DNA of 64,000 bases. Source: Ruegeria arenilitoris (GTDB taxonomy: Bacteria > Pseudomonadota > Alphaproteobacteria > Rhodobacterales > Rhodobacteraceae). Shown here in pieces: positions 25,247 through 35,169 of this stretch. The number at the start of each line of letters is the position of its first letter. Position 1 is the first letter of the stretch. The notes under the pieces are model-generated. The model saw only the letters and a program-made list of their open reading frames with translations, was not told the origin of the DNA and made no database searches. A program made the position numbers and the translations under genes. Location of the stretch: assembly GCF_013030985.1 (NCBI RefSeq), contig NZ_WPYP01000002.1, positions 248,001-312,000 of the forward strand, read 5' to 3'.

Positions 25247-26880
25247 GTGATATCCTTCTCAAGGTCCGCGACCTCAAGATCGGCGCGACCGTCTATCCGC
25301 CGGGTGAAAAGCCCCATGACATCGAAATCGTGCACGGGGTCAGCTTTGACCTCGAACGCGGCAAGGTGCTGGGTCTGATCGGCGAATCCGGTGCCGGTAA
25401 ATCCACCATCGGTCTGGCCTCGATGGCCTATGGCCGGGGTGGTGTGAAAATCACCGGCGGCGAGGTCTGGGTGAACGGGCGCGATATCCTCAAGACATCT
25501 CATGGGGACATTCGCAAGCTGCGCGGGGGCGAGGTCACCTATGTGTCCCAATCCGCTGCCGCGTCGTTCAACCCCGCCAAGAAGATCATGGATCAGGTGG
25601 TCGAAGCGGCTGTCGAACAGAAGAAATTCACCCGCAAAGAGGCCGAGGCCCGCGCGCGTGAGCTGTTCGGCAAGCTGGGTCTGCCTGACCCGGACAATAT
25701 CGGTGATCGCTACCCGCACCAGGTTTCGGGCGGTCAGCTGCAGCGTTGCATGACAGCGCTGGCGCTGTGTCCCGAGCCTGATCTGGTGGTGTTCGACGAA
25801 CCCACCACGGCTCTGGACGTGACCACTCAGATCGACGTTCTGATGGCCATCAAGGAAGCCATCGCAGCGACCGGCGTTGCCGCGCTCTACATTACCCACG
25901 ACCTGGCGGTTGTGGCGCAGGTGAGCGACGACATCATGGTGCTGCGGATGGGTAACACGGTCGAATACGGCAATACCGATCAGATCATCAACAACCCGCA
26001 GGAAGACTACACCAAGGCGCTGGTCTCGGTGCGGTCGATCGAGCACGAAGAGAAAAAGCCCACACCCGAACCGGTGCTGAGCGTTGACGGTATCACCGCG
26101 CGCTACAAGGGTCTGAATTTCGACGTGCTGCACAACGTCAATGTCGAGCTTCATCCGGGGCAGACACTGGCGGTTGTGGGGGAGTCCGGCTCGGGCAAAT
26201 CGACGCTGGCGCGGGTGATCACCGGCCTGCTGCCGCCGCGTGATGGTGAGATCACCTTTAACGGGCGCAAGCTGAGCCCCGATCTGAAAGGTCGTTCTCT
26301 GGAAGACGTGCGTGAGCTGCAGATGATCTATCAGATGGCTGACACGGCAATGAATCCGCGTCAGACCGTAGGCACGATCATCGGTCGCCCGTTGGAGTTC
26401 TACTTCAACATGCGAGGGTCCGAAAAACGCAAGCGTGTCATCGAGCTGCTGGATGAGATCGAGCTGGGCGAAAAGTTCATCGACCGCTATCCGGCAGAGC
26501 TGTCGGGTGGTCAGAAACAGCGTGTCTGTATCGCCCGGTCGCTGGCAGCCAAGCCCAAGATGATTATCTGTGATGAGGTCACCTCGGCGCTGGACCCGCT
26601 GGTGGCGGATGGCATCCTCAAACTGCTGCTGGACCTGCAACAGATCGAGGACGTAGCCTATCTGTTCATCACCCACGATCTGGCGACGGTCCGCGCGATC
26701 AGCGACAGTATCGCGGTGATGTATCAGGGCCGCGTAGCGCGGTACGGGTCGAAGAGCGAGGTGCTGAGCCCACCGTTCGACGACTATACCGACCTGCTGC
26801 TCAGCTCGGTGCCCGAAATGCATCTGGGTTGGCTGGAAGAGGTCGTCGCCCACCGCAAGATGGAGAGCGCGGGGAACTGA
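25243..26880 (+). CDS. Peptide-type ABC transporter, fused double ATPase
   Basis: A 545-residue protein with two complete ABC domains in one chain, equivalent to DppD plus DppF. Domain 1: Walker A GESGAGKST (about residue 48), signature VSGGQLQR, Walker B VVFDEPTT. Domain 2: Walker A GESGSGKST (about residue 315), signature LSGGQKQR, Walker B MIICDEVTSALDP. Both sites look catalytically complete. Ends with a terminator, closing the operon. Confidence 0.95.
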   Translation: MSDILLKVRDLKIGATVYPPGEKPHDIEIVHGVSFDLERGKVLGLIGESGAGKSTIGLASMAYGRGGVKITGGEVWVNGRDILKTSHGDIRKLRGGEVTYVSQSAAASFNPAKKIMDQVVEAAVEQKKFTRKEAEARARELFGKLGLPDPDNIGDRYPHQVSGGQLQRCMTALALCPEPDLVVFDEPTTALDVTTQIDVLMAIKEAIAATGVAALYITHDLAVVAQVSDDIMVLRMGNTVEYGNTDQIINNPQEDYTKALVSVRSIEHEEKKPTPEPVLSVDGITARYKGLNFDVLHNVNVELHPGQTLAVVGESGSGKSTLARVITGLLPPRDGEITFNGRKLSPDLKGRSLEDVRELQMIYQMADTAMNPRQTVGTIIGRPLEFYFNMRGSEKRKRVIELLDEIELGEKFIDRYPAELSGGQKQRVCIARSLAAKPKMIICDEVTSALDPLVADGILKLLLDLQQIEDVAYLFITHDLATVRAISDSIAVMYQGRVARYGSKSEVLSPPFDDYTDLLLSSVPEMHLGWLEEVVAHRKMESAGN

Positions 26881-26903
26881 TCCCTGCCCTCTTAATAGCT
26901 TCG

Positions 26904-26941
26904 AAATCCCGGCATTTGTCACAAACAGGTGTCGGGATTTT
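26904..26941 (+). terminator. Terminator of the peptide ABC operon
   Basis: An AAATCCCGGCA stem pairing with TGTCGGGATTT through a partly mismatched lower loop, ending in a T run. It lies 24 bases past the ATPase stop. Confidence 0.75.
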
Positions 26942-27022
26942 GCTATTCGGGGCGCGAATTGGCAGCCCATCCGCGGCGAATCCCCTAGGTTCACCTGAAG
27001 CGTTTAAGAAAAGGGTCAGATA

Positions 27023-27859
27023 ATGGACCGCAAACTCCTCCTCATCATTCTGGACGGCGTCCCGTGGCGCAATTTTCGTCGGTTGTTCGGCAACCTCGAA
27101 GGCTGGGTCGACAGTGGCGAGGCGCAGATCTGGAAGCTGCGCGCGGTTCTGCCGTCGACTTCGGCCAGCTGCTATGCCTCGATCCATACCGGCGTCACAC
27201 CGCAGGAACATGGCTGCACCGGCAATGGCAATGTCTTCCGCCTGAACCACAAGGACGTCTTCAGCCAGGTGCGTGAGGCGGGTGGTGTGACCGGGGCGGT
27301 GACCCACAGCTATTGGTCGCAATTCTTCAATCGCCACCCGTTCGACTACGTGCGCGACATCGAATATGACGAGCCGGACAGCAAGACCATCAACCATGGG
27401 CGGTTCCACACCATGACCGGCTATGGCAAAGCCAATCAGATGACCCCGTCGGACGTTGATCTGTACGGAACACTAACAAACCTTTGCCTGCGTTTCGGCC
27501 TGGATTACGGCATCCTGCACACCTGCACACTGGACAGCATGGGGCACCGATTCCACCACGACTGTGAAGAGATGGACCACGCCTGTTTCGTCGCCGACGA
27601 AATGCTGGCCCCCTTCATCCCACGTTGGCGGCAACTGGGCTACGAGGTTATTGTCACCGCCGACCACGGCCAGGATGAGCGTGGCCACCACGGCGGGCGC
27701 AGCCCGTTGCAGCAGGAAACCGCGCTGTACTACTTTGGCGACGCAAAAGGCCCCGAGGCGGACGCTGTGATCGACCAGCTACAGTTGGCCCCCACGATCC
27801 TGAACCGCATGGGCGCACCGATTGCCGAAACGATGAAGGCCGCGCCGTTCCTGAAATAG
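27023..27859 (+). CDS. Type I phosphodiesterase / alkaline phosphatase-fold protein
   Basis: A 278-residue protein of the alkaline phosphatase superfamily, nucleotide pyrophosphatase/phosphodiesterase branch. Metal ligands are suggested by IILDGVPW at the N-terminus, TLDSMGHRFH and VTADHGQDERGHHGG towards the C-terminus; the nucleophile Ser or Thr lies in PSTSASCYASIHTG. Substrate unknown. It lacks a signal peptide. It follows the peptide ABC operon behind a terminator, so it probably has its own promoter. Confidence 0.9.
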   Translation: MDRKLLLIILDGVPWRNFRRLFGNLEGWVDSGEAQIWKLRAVLPSTSASCYASIHTGVTPQEHGCTGNGNVFRLNHKDVFSQVREAGGVTGAVTHSYWSQFFNRHPFDYVRDIEYDEPDSKTINHGRFHTMTGYGKANQMTPSDVDLYGTLTNLCLRFGLDYGILHTCTLDSMGHRFHHDCEEMDHACFVADEMLAPFIPRWRQLGYEVIVTADHGQDERGHHGGRSPLQQETALYYFGDAKGPEADAVIDQLQLAPTILNRMGAPIAETMKAAPFLK

Positions 27860-27863
27860 GGGA

Positions 27864-28787
27864 TCAGTCGTAGGGCCAGACCTCTTGGCCCAACGCCTCG
27901 ATGGCGATCGAAATCCGTTCAAAACTGTCTGCGGCGCGCTTTACCGAGGTTCGCGCCCGCAGATAGCCATGCACAAGGCCGGGTTCGTTGATCCAATGCG
28001 CCTGCCCGCCGGCGGCAGCGATCTGTTCGCAATAAATCGCCCCGTCATCGCGCAACGGGTCGCAGTCCGCTGTCACGACAACGGTCGGCGGCAGGCCAGA
28101 GAAATCGGTATCTTGCAGAGGCGCAAATGTCGGGTCGTTTTGCGGAACTGTGCCGCCACAGCGAACTTTCTCGTAAAACTTGATTTCGTCGAGCGTCAAA
28201 AGCGGCGCATGGGCATGTTCGATGTAAGACCCGGCCGATGCGTCGCCGCCCAGACCGGGATAGACCAGAACCTGCCCCAGCACGCCCTCAAGACGCTTGC
28301 GGCCATAATGCGCGACCGCAGCCGCGAGGTTCCCCCCCGCGCTGTCCCCGGCCAGAACCAGAGGGTCGCCGAACTCTGTGGCCGCCCAGTTCGTGGCTGT
28401 CCAGCTGTCCGCGAACTGCGCGGGATGCACATGTTCCGGGCAAAGGCGATAATCCACAGCAACCACCCGATACCCGGTCTGTGCGCAAATCTCGGCGCAG
28501 ACGTCGTCGTGGCTGTCCAGCCCGCCGACAACAAAACCGCCGCCATGAAAATAGACAACGGTTCGTGTTGGATCTCCGGCGGTGTAAACCCGGACAGGCA
28601 CGCCATCGGCGGACCTGTCCTGTACCTCAAGACCCGGAGGCCGGGGCTGGCGAAAGTCCTGACACATCTCGTTATAGACGCGGCGCTGGTCTTCTATTGT
28701 GAGATCAACCGCGTTGTCAGGATAGCTTTCAGTCGTTCGTCTTATGAACGTCCAGGTTTCTTCATCGATCAGACGTTCATAATCCAT
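27864..28787 (-). CDS. Alpha/beta hydrolase, hormone-sensitive lipase type
   Basis: A 307-residue esterase with the HSL-family oxyanion-hole motif YFHGGGFVVGGLDSHD, the nucleophile elbow LAGDSAGGNLAAA, acid D in ADCDPLRDDG, and His in LVHGYL. The start at 28787 follows GGAGGGAC and leaves the usual 80-residue cap; the longer ORF has no support. Only 13 bases separate it from the upstream acyl-CoA synthetase on the same strand, so the two form a pair. Confidence 0.92.
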   Translation of the reverse strand: MDYERLIDEETWTFIRRTTESYPDNAVDLTIEDQRRVYNEMCQDFRQPRPPGLEVQDRSADGVPVRVYTAGDPTRTVVYFHGGGFVVGGLDSHDDVCAEICAQTGYRVVAVDYRLCPEHVHPAQFADSWTATNWAATEFGDPLVLAGDSAGGNLAAAVAHYGRKRLEGVLGQVLVYPGLGGDASAGSYIEHAHAPLLTLDEIKFYEKVRCGGTVPQNDPTFAPLQDTDFSGLPPTVVVTADCDPLRDDGAIYCEQIAAAGGQAHWINEPGLVHGYLRARTSVKRAADSFERISIAIEALGQEVWPYD

Positions 28788-28800
28788 TGTCCCTCCGCGG

Positions 28801-30690
28801 TCAGGCAGCCCATTCCCATGGCCGGGTGAACGATCCCAGCACCTTACCGACATCGTCCTCCGAGGAGCCGTTCGCGTCAAGCTGTGCGACAAGCCCGCGC
28901 TTCTTGTCGTCGATCACCGAGACAACGCGCGCATCCACCCCGGCCTTTTCAAGCGCGCCGTTATAGATGCGGGTGATCGCCTGTTTGCGAAGTTCGGGTT
29001 TGAACACCTTGCCCACCGCGGTTTTCGGCAGTTCATCCAGAATGGTCATGTGCTTGGGCTGTGCCGCGCGCTCATGGACATGCACACCGCAATACTCCAT
29101 CAGCTCTTTCTCGGTCACGCTGGCACCTTCGACCAGTTCGACAAAGGCACACGGCACCTCGCCCGAATAAGCGTCGGGCTGACCGATGGCACCTGCAAAC
29201 GCGACGGCATCATGACCCAGCAGAGCTTCTTCGATCTCGGCCGGGTCGATATTGTGACCGCCGCGAATGATCAGGTCCTTGGCGCGGCCGGTGATCCACA
29301 GATAGCCATCCTCGTCAAACCGCCCCAGATCGCCGGTGCGCAGGTATTTGTCGAAGTGGTAGAGGTCTACGTTCTTGTCGACCTCGGTATAGGTATTGCC
29401 CGCATAGACACCGGGGTTCGAGATGCAGATTTCACCGATCTCATCCGCGCCGCATTCCTTGGGTCCATCCGGTCCGTCCTGCAGGATTTTCACATCCGTA
29501 TAGGGGAACGGGATCCCGATCGAGCCGATCTTCTTTTCGCCATCCACAGGGTTGCACGACACCAGACAGGTCGCCTCGGTCAGACCATAGCCTTCGACGA
29601 TGGTCACGCCGGTCGCGTCTTCAAAGCGGCGGAACAGTTCAACCGGCAATGGGGCCGAGCCTGAGAAGGCTGTCTTCACCGTCGAGATATCTGCGTCCAC
29701 CGGGCGCTGCATCTTGGCGGCAATGGCGGTCGGCACGGTGATGATGAAGGACACTTTCCAACGTTCGATCAGTTTCCAGAAGTTGTCGAACACACCGTCG
29801 CCGCGATACCCCGCGGGGGTTGGGAAAACCACATGCGCGCCCGACGACACAGCAGCCATCACGATCACATGCACGGCAAAGACGTGGAACATCGGTAGCG
29901 GGCACATGATCACGTCTTCGTCCGTGAACAGCAGCGTATTGCCCAGCCAACCGTTATAGATCAGGCCCGAATACTTGTGCTGCGCCACCTTGGGCATACC
30001 TGTCGTGCCCCCGGTATGGAAATAGCAGGCAACACGGTCTTCCTTGCTGTCCTCGAAGGTCAGCGTCGTGGGTTGCTTGGCCAGTTCCCGATTGAAGTTC
30101 TTGTAATCCGCATGAGCCAGATGTTCCTTGTCCCCCATCTTGGGGCGCAGGAACGGCACCAACCAGGACTTCGGCGGTGTCAGATAGCGGTTCAGGTCAA
30201 TTTCCAGAATGGTGTTGACCTTGGGTGCGTGGCGTACCGCCTCTTCGACCTTTTGCGCCACATCGGTCTTGGGGAAGGACTTCAGCGTCACCACCACCTT
30301 TGCGCCGGTCTCGCGCAGGATTGCGGCGATTTGTTCCGGCTCAAGCAGCGGGTTGATCGGGTTGACGATCCCGGCTACCGCGCCGCCCATCATGGTGACC
30401 AGCGTCTCGTTACAGTTGGGCAGCACATAAGCGACCACGTCCTTTTCGCCCACACCCAGCGACCGGAATAGGTTGGCGGCCTGGTTGACCTTGCCCAGCA
30501 GTTGGGACCAGGTCAGCGTCTCGGCCTTGTCGGTCGGGCCGGACAACAGCTGAAAGCTGATCGCATTGCTGTTGGGAAATTTTTCTGCCGTGCGTGACAG
30601 CAACTGGTGGAACGTGACCGGAACGTCGCGGTCCTCCCACGACATTTCCTGCTCCATCCTTGCCTTGTCTTCCAAACCCACAAAGGCCAT
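28801..30690 (-). CDS. Acyl-CoA synthetase (AMP-forming)
   Basis: A 629-residue ANL-superfamily enzyme that activates a carboxylic acid to its CoA thioester through an acyl-adenylate. Motif A3 is YFHTGGTTGMPKVAQH, A5 is EGYGLTEATCLVS, A7 includes YLRTGDLGRFDEDGYLWITGR, and the catalytic Lys is in LPKTAVGKVFK. Substrate is not evident from sequence. The start follows GGGAGGAACC. Its partner hydrolase suggests processing of an ester or thioester. Confidence 0.93.
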   Translation of the reverse strand: MAFVGLEDKARMEQEMSWEDRDVPVTFHQLLSRTAEKFPNSNAISFQLLSGPTDKAETLTWSQLLGKVNQAANLFRSLGVGEKDVVAYVLPNCNETLVTMMGGAVAGIVNPINPLLEPEQIAAILRETGAKVVVTLKSFPKTDVAQKVEEAVRHAPKVNTILEIDLNRYLTPPKSWLVPFLRPKMGDKEHLAHADYKNFNRELAKQPTTLTFEDSKEDRVACYFHTGGTTGMPKVAQHKYSGLIYNGWLGNTLLFTDEDVIMCPLPMFHVFAVHVIVMAAVSSGAHVVFPTPAGYRGDGVFDNFWKLIERWKVSFIITVPTAIAAKMQRPVDADISTVKTAFSGSAPLPVELFRRFEDATGVTIVEGYGLTEATCLVSCNPVDGEKKIGSIGIPFPYTDVKILQDGPDGPKECGADEIGEICISNPGVYAGNTYTEVDKNVDLYHFDKYLRTGDLGRFDEDGYLWITGRAKDLIIRGGHNIDPAEIEEALLGHDAVAFAGAIGQPDAYSGEVPCAFVELVEGASVTEKELMEYCGVHVHERAAQPKHMTILDELPKTAVGKVFKPELRKQAITRIYNGALEKAGVDARVVSVIDDKKRGLVAQLDANGSSEDDVGKVLGSFTRPWEWAA

Positions 30691-30847
30691 GTGGTTCCTC
30701 CCTTATCTCTCCCATGTCCAGCACGGGTTTTGAATCCATCGCCAAGATGGAAGCAAAACCGCGCAGGTTCAAGAAAGGCCTTAGCTGTGAAGGCAGCAAA
30801 GAGGTAGAATTACGCTGCGGACTTAACTGTATTGCCCCAGCGTCACT

Positions 30848-32668
30848 TTATTCGGCGGCCATACCGTCGGTGAACTGCAGACGTGCAAGGCGGGCATACA
30901 GTCCATCCTGCGCCACCAGATCGTCATGAGTGCCCTGTGCAACGATGCGCCCGGCCTCCATCACCACGATCCGGTCGGCCTTTTTCACCGTCGCCAGACG
31001 GTGCGCCACGATCAGTGTGGTGCGGCCCGCCCGCATCTGATCGACGGCCCCCTGCACCGCACGTTCGCTTTCCGCATCCAGCGCCGAGGTCGCTTCGTCC
31101 AGCAGCAGAACCGGCGCGTCGCGCAGGATCGCGCGGGCGATGGCGATGCGTTGTTTCTGGCCGCCCGACAGCATCACGCCGCGTTCGCCGACAAAACTGT
31201 CATAGCCCTCGGGCAGCGCCGAGATGAAATCATGCGCGGCGGCGGCGAGGGCTGCGGCCTCAACCTCGGCATCCGAAGCGTCCAGACGGCCAAAGCGGAT
31301 GTTCTCACGGGCCGAGGTGGCAAAGATGATCGGATCCTGTGGCACCAGCGCCATGTGGCGGCGGAAGTCGTCCCGGTCGACGTCCCGCAGATCGATGCCG
31401 TCGAGCATGACCCGCCCCGAGGCCGGATCATAGAACCGCTGGATCATCTGGATGACGGTTGTCTTGCCCGCGCCCGAGGGGCCGACAAATGCGACCGTCT
31501 CACCCGGGTTGACCTGCAACGACAGGTGCTCCAGCGCCACAACATCGGGGCGTGAGGGATAGCGGAAGGTCACATCGTCAAAACGAATCTCACCCCGGAC
31601 CGGTGACGGCAATGCGGTCGGTTTGGCCGGATCGTTGACGGTGTCCTGCGCGTTCAGCAGCTCGACAAGACGCTCGGTCGCGCCGGCGGCACGTTGCAGT
31701 TCGCTCCAGATTTCGGACAAGGCCGCGACCGATCCCGCCATGATGATCGAGTAAATCACGAACTGGATCAGCACCCCTTCGGTCATCACGCCGTTGCGGA
31801 CGTCATTGGCGCCCATCCACAGCACGCCAACGATGCCGGTGAACACCAGGAATATCACGATGACCGTCAGCACCGCGCGGGTCTTAATCCGACGCAGAGA
31901 GACGACATATGAGGTCTCGGTCATGTCATCGAACTGTTTGCGGCTGGCCTGTTCGTGGGTAAAGGCTTGCACCGTTTGCACTGCGCTCAGCGCCTCGCCC
32001 GCGTTACCGGACGACGCCGCGATCCAGTCCTGATTCTCGCGACTGATGACGCGCAAACGCCGCCCCAACAGCAGAATCGGCACCACGACGATCGGGATCA
32101 GCAGCATCACCATCCCGGTCAACTTGGCCGAGGTCAGCAGCATCAGCACCAGACCGCCCAGGAACAACAGCACATTTCGCAGGGCAATCGAGACGGACGA
32201 GCCCAAAACCGACTGAATCAGGGTCGTGTCGGTGGTGATCCGGCTCAGGACCTCACCGGTCATGATGCGTTCGTAGAATTCGGGGCTCATGCCGATGACA
32301 CGATCGAACACCGCTTTGCGGATATCGGCCACCACGCGTTCCCCCAAACGCGTCACCAGCGCATAGCGCAGGCCGGTTCCGACTGCCAGAACCCCGGCAA
32401 TGACCAGAGCGGCCAGAAAATACCAATCCAGCAGCTCGCCATCTTCGATGCGGAAATTATCGACCACACGGCGCACGGCCAGCGGAAGTGTCAGGGTCAT
32501 GCTGGCGGTCAGAACCAGCGCCAGAGTCGCACCGACCATCAACAACCGGTATGGCCGCATGAACGGCCACAGTGACGCCAGAACGCCAATTTTCTTGGAC
32601 CCGGCGCGCTCTTCGCTGGCGCCTGGTGCGGATTGTTGTGCTGGACTGGCTGAGGCTTGTCTTGCCAT
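30848..32668 (-). CDS. ABC exporter, fused membrane and ATPase domains
   Basis: A 606-residue half-transporter of the ABCB/MsbA-like type. Six helices in the N-terminal half (the SLWPFMRPYRLLMVGATLALVLTAS region onward) and one ABC domain in the C-terminal half: Walker A GPSGAGKTT, signature LSGGQKQR, Walker B LLLDEATSALD, H-loop IVAHRL. A homodimer is expected. The substrate is unknown; the N-terminal 25 residues are low-complexity (ASASPAQQSAPGASEER). Monocistronic. Confidence 0.94.
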   Translation of the reverse strand: MARQASASPAQQSAPGASEERAGSKKIGVLASLWPFMRPYRLLMVGATLALVLTASMTLTLPLAVRRVVDNFRIEDGELLDWYFLAALVIAGVLAVGTGLRYALVTRLGERVVADIRKAVFDRVIGMSPEFYERIMTGEVLSRITTDTTLIQSVLGSSVSIALRNVLLFLGGLVLMLLTSAKLTGMVMLLIPIVVVPILLLGRRLRVISRENQDWIAASSGNAGEALSAVQTVQAFTHEQASRKQFDDMTETSYVVSLRRIKTRAVLTVIVIFLVFTGIVGVLWMGANDVRNGVMTEGVLIQFVIYSIIMAGSVAALSEIWSELQRAAGATERLVELLNAQDTVNDPAKPTALPSPVRGEIRFDDVTFRYPSRPDVVALEHLSLQVNPGETVAFVGPSGAGKTTVIQMIQRFYDPASGRVMLDGIDLRDVDRDDFRRHMALVPQDPIIFATSARENIRFGRLDASDAEVEAAALAAAAHDFISALPEGYDSFVGERGVMLSGGQKQRIAIARAILRDAPVLLLDEATSALDAESERAVQGAVDQMRAGRTTLIVAHRLATVKKADRIVVMEAGRIVAQGTHDDLVAQDGLYARLARLQFTDGMAAE

Positions 32669-32796
32669 GCTTGGCCCTTAACTCATGTTCGCATTCATTT
32701 GCCCGCTTCTTGGAGGTACGGAAACGCGGGGTCAAGCTGTGCGTCGCGAATTGGTCCCTTCGCAGGGCCATTTGACGCAGAATTTTCGGGCTGACT

Positions 32797-32871
<75 letters not shown>

Positions 32872-32989
32872 TCAGCGCAGGTCGGTTTAAGCGATGCACC
32901 TGACGCCGTCAAGCGCCGTTCGACGGTAGAGTTCAATTTCTACGCACGCTTTTTCCGACGGGTCCGGCGAACCGTAAATACCGGCCCAA

Positions 32990-34126
32990 CTAGCCCTGCG
33001 CCGGAAGCCAGCAACATGAGTCGAGGCCAGACGAAATCCGGATCGTCGCCGCATATTGCAGCGGTTGCGCAGCCGTTTGGCCGATCAATGACGCCGGATA
33101 GGTCGTTGCGGCGGCCAGCGCCTCGTGCAACGGCACCCCCACCTGAGTGACAAGGTTGTGGATGGCTGTGGTCAGGTCCAGATCGGCCCCGGCCAGGGTT
33201 CCGTCGTCAAGCGTCAAACGACCGTCGGTCCGCCCAATCCGGCGGCCTTCCAGTTCGAACGAAGTCTGATCCGTACCTGCAACAGCCATGGCATCGCTGA
33301 CCAGAAACACCTGACCGGGCGCGGTTTTGGCGGCCCACGCAGTGCGCATCACCTCGGGGTGAACATGGATGCCATCGGCGATCAGCCCCGCCGACAAGCC
33401 GCCATTGGCCAGCGCCGCCCCAACCAGGCCCGGTTCGCGGCTGCCCAGTTGGCTCATGGCGTTGAACAGATGCGTCACACAGCGCGCACCTGCGGCAGCA
33501 TAACGCTGGCACGTCGCGAAATCCGCATTGGTATGACCCAGTGAAACCAGAATGCCTGCGTCGAACAGGGATTTCACCTGCAGCTCGGACACGGATTCGG
33601 GCGCCAGGGTCACCTTGAGGCACGGCAGTTCCCTCGCCGCCGCGATCAGATCCGCCAGATCCGCGTCCTCCATCGGGCGGATCAGCGTCCCATCATGGGC
33701 CCCCTTTCGCGCAACGGACAGGTGCGGCCCCTCCAGATGCAGCCCGGCCACGCCGGGAACACCCGCGCGCACCGCCTGTATCGCGGCCCCGATGGCGACC
33801 TGCGTTTTCTCGGGCGTGTCGGTGATCAACGTCGGCAGCAAGGACGCCACACCAAGCCGGCGATGCGCACCGGCGATCCGTCGGATCGTCTCAACCGAGG
33901 GGTCGTCGTTGAACATCACCCCATCGCCGCCGTTCACCTGCAGATCGACATATCCGGGGCACAGGATATCCCCATTGAGGTCGATGACCTGCCCTTCGTT
34001 ATTCGCCTGCCCTTCAGGTACATGCGCGGCCAGCGCCCCGTCCCGAAATACAATCGCCTGACCGGAATGCAGCTGCCCACCATCGAACAGGGCCCCATTG
34101 CGAAATGTCACTGAACCTGAGGTCAT
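32990..34126 (-). CDS. nagA: N-acetylglucosamine-6-phosphate deacetylase
   Basis: A 378-residue amidohydrolase that converts GlcNAc-6-P to GlcN-6-P. Visible: DLQVNGGDGVMF, the metal-binding Glu in HLEGPHLSVARKGAH, His in SLGHTNADF, THLFNAMSQLGSREPGLVG, IADGIHVHPEVM and LVSDAMAVAGTD (catalytic Asp). The last 30 or so residues (from LQYAAT) do not match the expected GDxADFVW strand; see the finding on the C-terminus. Its start overlaps the deaminase stop by four bases. Confidence 0.93.
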   Translation of the reverse strand: MTSGSVTFRNGALFDGGQLHSGQAIVFRDGALAAHVPEGQANNEGQVIDLNGDILCPGYVDLQVNGGDGVMFNDDPSVETIRRIAGAHRRLGVASLLPTLITDTPEKTQVAIGAAIQAVRAGVPGVAGLHLEGPHLSVARKGAHDGTLIRPMEDADLADLIAAARELPCLKVTLAPESVSELQVKSLFDAGILVSLGHTNADFATCQRYAAAGARCVTHLFNAMSQLGSREPGLVGAALANGGLSAGLIADGIHVHPEVMRTAWAAKTAPGQVFLVSDAMAVAGTDQTSFELEGRRIGRTDGRLTLDDGTLAGADLDLTTAIHNLVTQVGVPLHEALAAATTYPASLIGQTAAQPLQYAATIRISSGLDSCCWLPAQG

Positions 34127-35151
34127 ACCGTCTCTGTCACCTTTCTCAGATGGCGCGGCGTGTCTGGATCGATTCCACGGGCGCGGGCCACGGCCTCGAC
34201 CATACTGTAAAACGAGGTGATGGTTGCAATGGGATCAGTCAGCCAGTGATCGGTGCGCGTCACCGGCAGGCGCTGAGCACGGGTCACCTTGTCGGTGGCC
34301 GCAAAAACCGCAGCCCCTTTGACGGCCAGAGCATCCGCAGCCTCTGCTGTTGTCAGCTCTGCCGCGTCGCCTGCGGCGAAGACGATGGTCGGGAATCCTT
34401 CTTCGACGATCGAGACCGGCCCATGCAGAACCTCGGCCGCCGAATAGCTTTCGGCGTGTATCTGGCAGGTTTCCTTGATTTTCAGCGCGGCCTCGTTGGA
34501 CATCGCGAAGGATGGACCGCGGCCCAGCGTGAACAGCGACCGGCCCGTGATCGCCTCGGCTGCCACCGACCAGTCGCATTGCGCGGCCTGCGCCAGATGC
34601 TCCGGCAGGGATCGGATCGCGCCGGACAATTCACTGTCGCCGTTGATCTCGGCCACCAACCAAAGTCCTGCCACCAGCGAGGTGACAAAGGTCTTGGTCG
34701 CGGCCACGCTCAGTTCCGGCCCCGCGTGCAAAGGCAGAACGGCGTCCGTCACCCCGGCCAGTCGCGAGCTTTCGTCATTGGTGATGGCCACGGTCACCCC
34801 GCCCCCGGATTTCAGTGACCGTGTCATTCCCACGATGTCGGGGCTTTGACCGGACTGGGATACCGACAGGCACAACGCCCCCTTGGCCTGCAAGTCCACG
34901 CCATAGATCGAACTGACCGACGGCCCGACCGACGCCGCAGGCAGCTTCAGCAGAAGCTCGGCGGCATATTTCAGATAAAGGCAGGCATGATCAGACGACC
35001 CCCGCGCCACCGTGATCAGAAACCGGGGATCGGCGTCTTTGACCAGCCTTACGGCGCCCTGAATGTTGGGTGTGCCCTGGCTCAGTAACCGATCAACGGC
35101 ATCGGGGATTTCCAGAATCTCCTGACGCATTTTCGAACTGTGTTCAGTCAT
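34123..35151 (-). CDS. SIS-domain glucosamine-6-phosphate deaminase (NagB-II type)
   Basis: A 342-residue protein with two SIS domains (about 30-160 and about 195-320), including ITVARGSSDHACLYLKY, SVSQSGQSPDIV and TLGRGPSFAMSNEAALKIKETC. It matches the NagB-II/AgaS group that resembles the isomerase half of GlmS without the glutaminase domain, and converts GlcN-6-P to Fru-6-P and ammonia. Linked to nagA and to a GlcNAc kinase, which supports that role. Confidence 0.9.
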   Translation of the reverse strand: MTEHSSKMRQEILEIPDAVDRLLSQGTPNIQGAVRLVKDADPRFLITVARGSSDHACLYLKYAAELLLKLPAASVGPSVSSIYGVDLQAKGALCLSVSQSGQSPDIVGMTRSLKSGGGVTVAITNDESSRLAGVTDAVLPLHAGPELSVAATKTFVTSLVAGLWLVAEINGDSELSGAIRSLPEHLAQAAQCDWSVAAEAITGRSLFTLGRGPSFAMSNEAALKIKETCQIHAESYSAAEVLHGPVSIVEEGFPTIVFAAGDAAELTTAEAADALAVKGAAVFAATDKVTRAQRLPVTRTDHWLTDPIATITSFYSMVEAVARARGIDPDTPRHLRKVTETV

Positions 35152-35169
35152 GTTTTCCGGCCTTTCCGG

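Noticed and set aside
25147..26994. A 615-codon minus-strand frame opposite the fused ATPase gene.
   Set aside because: The plus strand holds both Walker motifs and ABC signatures; the other strand has no domain.
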